NCBI GenBank assembly: GCA_903918555.1
Contig: CAIXEV010000599.1
Location: forward strand, 1 to 7,650
DNA from: an uncultured bacterium
Lineage (GTDB): Bacteria > Planctomycetota > Phycisphaerae > Phycisphaerales > SM1A02
Length of the DNA: 7,650 nucleotides
Direction: 5' to 3'
In this document: positions 5,416 to 7,650 of the stretch, piece after piece
How the letters are laid out: every line of letters begins with the position of its first letter
Numbering within the stretch: position 1 is the stretch's first letter
The notes under the pieces: generated by a model
Database searches by the model: none
The model's input: the letters and a program-made list of their open reading frames with translations, nothing else
What the model was told of the DNA's origin: nothing
Translations under genes and position numbers: made by a program

Positions 5416-6781
5416 ACTCCTTCAGCTTGCGGTAGAGCGTTCGCTCGCCGATCCCGAGCATCTGCGCGGTGAGCTCGCGGTTGCCCGCGGTCATCGCCAG
5501 GGTCTGACGGATCGCTTCCTTCTCGAGCTTGTCGAGGCCGACGCCCGCGAGGCCCGTGCGCGTCTGCGCAGGCGCGTCGCCCGCGTCGTCGCCCGAGCGG
5601 ATCTCCTCGGGGATGTCGCGGAGGTCGATCGTGTCGCCCTGCGCCATCACCACGAGGCGGTGGATGAGCTGGAAGACCTCGCGCACATTGCCGGGCCAGT
5701 CGTAGGCGACGAGGCGCATCATCGCCGGCTGCGTCACGGCGGGGCGCGCGCGGCCGAGCTCGGCGGAGTACTTGCCGACCGCGTGGTTCACGAGCAGCGG
5801 CACATCCTCGCGGCGGTCGCGCAGCGGCGGGATGTGGATCTCGGCGCCCTTCAGGCGGAAGAAGAGATCCTCGCGGAACTGGCCGTCGGCCGCCATCTTC
5901 TTGAGGTCGCGGTTCGTGGCGCTCACGAGGCGCACATCGATCTTGCGCGACTCGTTCGAACCGAGCCGCACGATGTCGCCGGTCTCGAGCACGCGAAGGA
6001 GCTTCGGCTGCATCGTGAGCGGCATGTCGCCGATCTCGTCGAGGAAGAGCGTGCCCTTGTCGGCGTACTCGAAGACGCCCTCGCGGTCCTTGTCGGCGCC
6101 GGTGAACGCGCCGCGCACATGGCCGAAGAGCTGGTCCTCGAGCAGGCTCTCCGCCTGCCCCGCCGCGTTGAAGGTCACATAGCGCCGCGGCGCGCGCTTC
6201 GAGAGCTTGTGGATCGCGCTCGCGACGAGCTCCTTGCCCGTGCCCGACTCGCCCGTCACGAGCACCGCGAGGTTGCTCGGGGCGAGCTGCCTCACCATCG
6301 TGATCACCTGCCGCATCGCGGGGCTCTCGCCGATGATCCCCTCGAAGCCGAAGGCGGAGTCGACCTGTCCCTTGAGCGATTCGTTCTGGCTGCGCAGCGA
6401 CACCGTCTCGGCCGCGCGGTGGACGATGTTGCGCAGCACCACGAGGTCGACCGGCTTCTCGATGAAGTCGTAGGCGCCCCCCTGCAGCGCGCGCTTCGCG
6501 GTCGGAATGTCGCCGTGCGCGGTCACCATGATGGTCTCCGCGTGCGGCTGCTCGGCGCGCGCGAGCGCCAGCACATCGAGGCCCGCCGTCTCGGTCTCCA
6601 TCACGAGGTCGGTCACGATGACATCGAAGTGACCATGCTTGATCTCGTCGCGCGCGGCCTCGAGCGAGTGCACGGTGGTGCACACATGCCCGGGCTTGCG
6701 CAGCGCCTCGGCCATCGCCTCGGCGTGGTCGCGCTCGTCGTCGACGATCAGAACCTGTGCCCGCACGTTTCCATCGCTCAT
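5402..6781 (-). CDS. NtrC-family sigma-54-dependent response regulator
   Basis: This is a 459-residue cytoplasmic transcription activator of normal length for the family, in three parts. The receiver domain (about 8-122) has the acidic pair Asp14-Asp15, phosphoacceptor Asp58 in VTDLVM, Thr87 and Lys109. The AAA+ domain (about 147-380) has Walker A GESGTGKE at 177-184, the sigma-54 contact loop GAFTGA at 224-229, Walker B GTLFLDE at 243-249, SATNRDL at 287-293, FREDLFFRL at 302-310 and WPGNVRE at 362-368. A Fis-type helix-turn-helix closes the protein (about 416-459, ending NRELTAQMLGIGERTLYRKLKEYGLR). All key residues are present, so it should be phosphorylated by a histidine kinase, hydrolyse ATP and open sigma-54 promoters. 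Start is ATG at 6779-6781; a longer frame to 6871 would add an Arg-rich stretch overlapping the upstream gene by 77 nt and is unlikely. The gene begins 13 nt after that gene's stop, with only a weak GAAAGCGAG ribosome site. NtrC-type regulators often control type IV pili, but a link to the convergent pilin cluster is adjacency only. No partner kinase is visible. Confidence 0.95.
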   Translation of the reverse strand: MSDGNVRAQVLIVDDERDHAEAMAEALRKPGHVCTTVHSLEAARDEIKHGHFDVIVTDLVMETETAGLDVLALARAEQPHAETIMVTAHGDIPTAKRALQGGAYDFIEKPVDLVVLRNIVHRAAETVSLRSQNESLKGQVDSAFGFEGIIGESPAMRQVITMVRQLAPSNLAVLVTGESGTGKELVASAIHKLSKRAPRRYVTFNAAGQAESLLEDQLFGHVRGAFTGADKDREGVFEYADKGTLFLDEIGDMPLTMQPKLLRVLETGDIVRLGSNESRKIDVRLVSATNRDLKKMAADGQFREDLFFRLKGAEIHIPPLRDRREDVPLLVNHAVGKYSAELGRARPAVTQPAMMRLVAYDWPGNVREVFQLIHRLVVMAQGDTIDLRDIPEEIRSGDDAGDAPAQTRTGLAGVGLDKLEKEAIRQTLAMTAGNRELTAQMLGIGERTLYRKLKEYGLR

Positions 6782-6794
6782 CGCTCGCTCGCTT

Positions 6795-7650
6795 TCAGGG
6801 CTTGTCCTTCGTGACGCTCGTGTCGAACGCGCTGCGCGTGCCTCGCGCCGCGATCGGCGGCGCCTCGACATCGACGGGCCGCACGACGCCGAAGCCGCTC
6901 TGCGCAGAGACGAAGGTGATGCCGCCGCCCACGCGGTTCGGATAGAGCGCCACCATCGGCCCGACGAGGCGGACGCGGTCCTCGAAGACGATCTGCTGCG
7001 TGATCGCGTCGTAGCCGATCACATCGATGCCTCGCTCATGCCCGATCCAGACCTTCCCGTCGGCGGCGCAGAGGCCGGAGACCATCGCTCCGTTGGCGAG
7101 GGTGTGGACCTGCGACTTGTCGCCCATGCGGAAGGTCACCGCATCGCGGGACTCCTCCACCCGCGCAGAACCCCACGCGGTCTCGACCATGGATTCGGCG
7201 CGGTCGGGCGAGGTGATCGGCGCCTCGCTCAGCTCGGCCTCCTCGCCGATGAGATAGAGCCAGGTGCCCTCGCGGCTCGCCGCGAGCACGCGGCGACGGT
7301 CGGTCACCGACACCTCGAGGCGGCCGGGCAGGCGGCGCGACCAGTAGAAGGTGTCGCCGAGCTTGTCGCCTTCGGGCAGGTAGCGATAGAGCGCGCGTCC
7401 GAAGCTTCCGGCGACGGCGAAGCGGTTGCGCTGCACCTTCGCGATGTCGCGCGCACCCTTCACGGGAACGGAGAGCAGCGCGCCGAGGACGAACTCGCGC
7501 CGCGGCGTCGCGCTCGAAGCAGAGGCTTCACCGGCGGAATCCGTGACTTCCGGCTGCGTCTCCTCCATCTTCCAGGTCGCGACCTCGAAGTCGTTGACCG
7601 CGAAGAAGCGGTCGTCGAAGAAGCGGATCGAGTGCACCTGCCCGCGCAGC
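6795..7650 (-). CDS. Beta-propeller-like protein of unknown function (5' end outside window)
   Basis: The minus-strand frame is open from the window end to TGA at 6795-6797, giving about 285 visible residues. A GTG at 7637 could serve as a start, but the frame continues in the same style beyond it, so the true start is probably outside the window. I do not recognise a specific family. The sequence alternates short strands with turns and Gly/Asp pairs in a repeating way, such as HSIRFFDDRFFAVNDF, RNRFAVAGSFGRALYRYLPEG, RRRVLAASREGTWLYLIGE, GLCAADGKVWIGHERGIDVIGYD and GGITFVSAQSGFGVVRPVD. This resembles WD40/YVTN/two-component-regulator-type propeller blades. An acidic, Ser/Ala-rich linker (EETQPEVTDSAGEASASSA) interrupts the first visible blades. 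No membrane segment appears in the visible part; a signal peptide, if any, lies outside. It is followed after 13 nt by the response regulator and is probably co-transcribed with it. A sensor-like or scaffold role for that regulator is possible but unproven. Confidence 0.72.
   Translation of the reverse strand, partial: LRGQVHSIRFFDDRFFAVNDFEVATWKMEETQPEVTDSAGEASASSATPRREFVLGALLSVPVKGARDIAKVQRNRFAVAGSFGRALYRYLPEGDKLGDTFYWSRRLPGRLEVSVTDRRRVLAASREGTWLYLIGEEAELSEAPITSPDRAESMVETAWGSARVEESRDAVTFRMGDKSQVHTLANGAMVSGLCAADGKVWIGHERGIDVIGYDAITQQIVFEDRVRLVGPMVALYPNRVGGGITFVSAQSGFGVVRPVDVEAPPIAARGTRSAFDTSVTKDKP

Noticed and set aside
5660..6814. 384-codon plus-strand frame opposite the response regulator
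   Set aside because: It is an antisense mirror of conserved receiver and AAA+ coding sequence; the His/Arg/Leu-rich translation matches nothing I recognise.
6782..6871. Thirty-codon N-terminal extension of the response regulator
   Set aside because: It is Arg/Ser-rich, overlaps the upstream gene, and precedes a normal receiver-domain start at ATG 6781.

Overview
The window is GC-rich DNA with tightly packed genes, prepilin-type genes and large fibro-slime proteins. This combination is common in Planctomycetota (Phycisphaerae-like genomes), but Myxococcota or another deeply branching Gram-negative group cannot be excluded from the sequence alone. I see no rRNA, tRNA, CRISPR array, insertion sequence or integrase.

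Plus-strand half (1-5374). The window opens inside the 3' end of a gene whose product ends in a canonical fibro-slime domain. A short stem-loop and about 200 bp of apparently non-coding DNA follow. Then comes a compact cluster: three small prepilin-like proteins resembling minor pseudopilins I/PilV, J/PilW and H/FimT (716-1180, 1186-1803, 1800-2354), and a 944-residue protein (2540-5374). The large protein has a single GspK/PilX-like N-terminal hydrophobic helix without Glu at +5, a beta-helix/bactofilin-like middle and a C-terminal fibro-slime domain. The simplest reading is a minor-pilin set that primes and caps a type IV pilus or type II secretion pseudopilus, with the K-like member carrying a very large surface module at the tip. 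The first three genes are translationally coupled (5 nt gap, then a 4 nt overlap). The fourth is set apart by a 185 bp spacer holding six 14-bp tandem repeats (2377-2460) and a strong 15-bp hairpin (2474-2509).

Minus-strand half (5402-7650). Convergent with the large gene are an NtrC-type, sigma-54-dependent response regulator (5402-6781) and, 13 nt upstream of it, the 3' part of a beta-propeller-like protein of unknown function that runs off the window end. They look co-transcribed. No partner histidine kinase, major pilin, assembly ATPase, secretin or platform protein lies in the window, so any regulatory link to the pilin cluster is inferred from adjacency only.

The most unusual features are the K-like pilin fused to beta-helix and fibro-slime modules, the degenerate acidic motif in that fibro-slime copy compared with its upstream neighbour, and the repeat-plus-hairpin spacer inside the operon.
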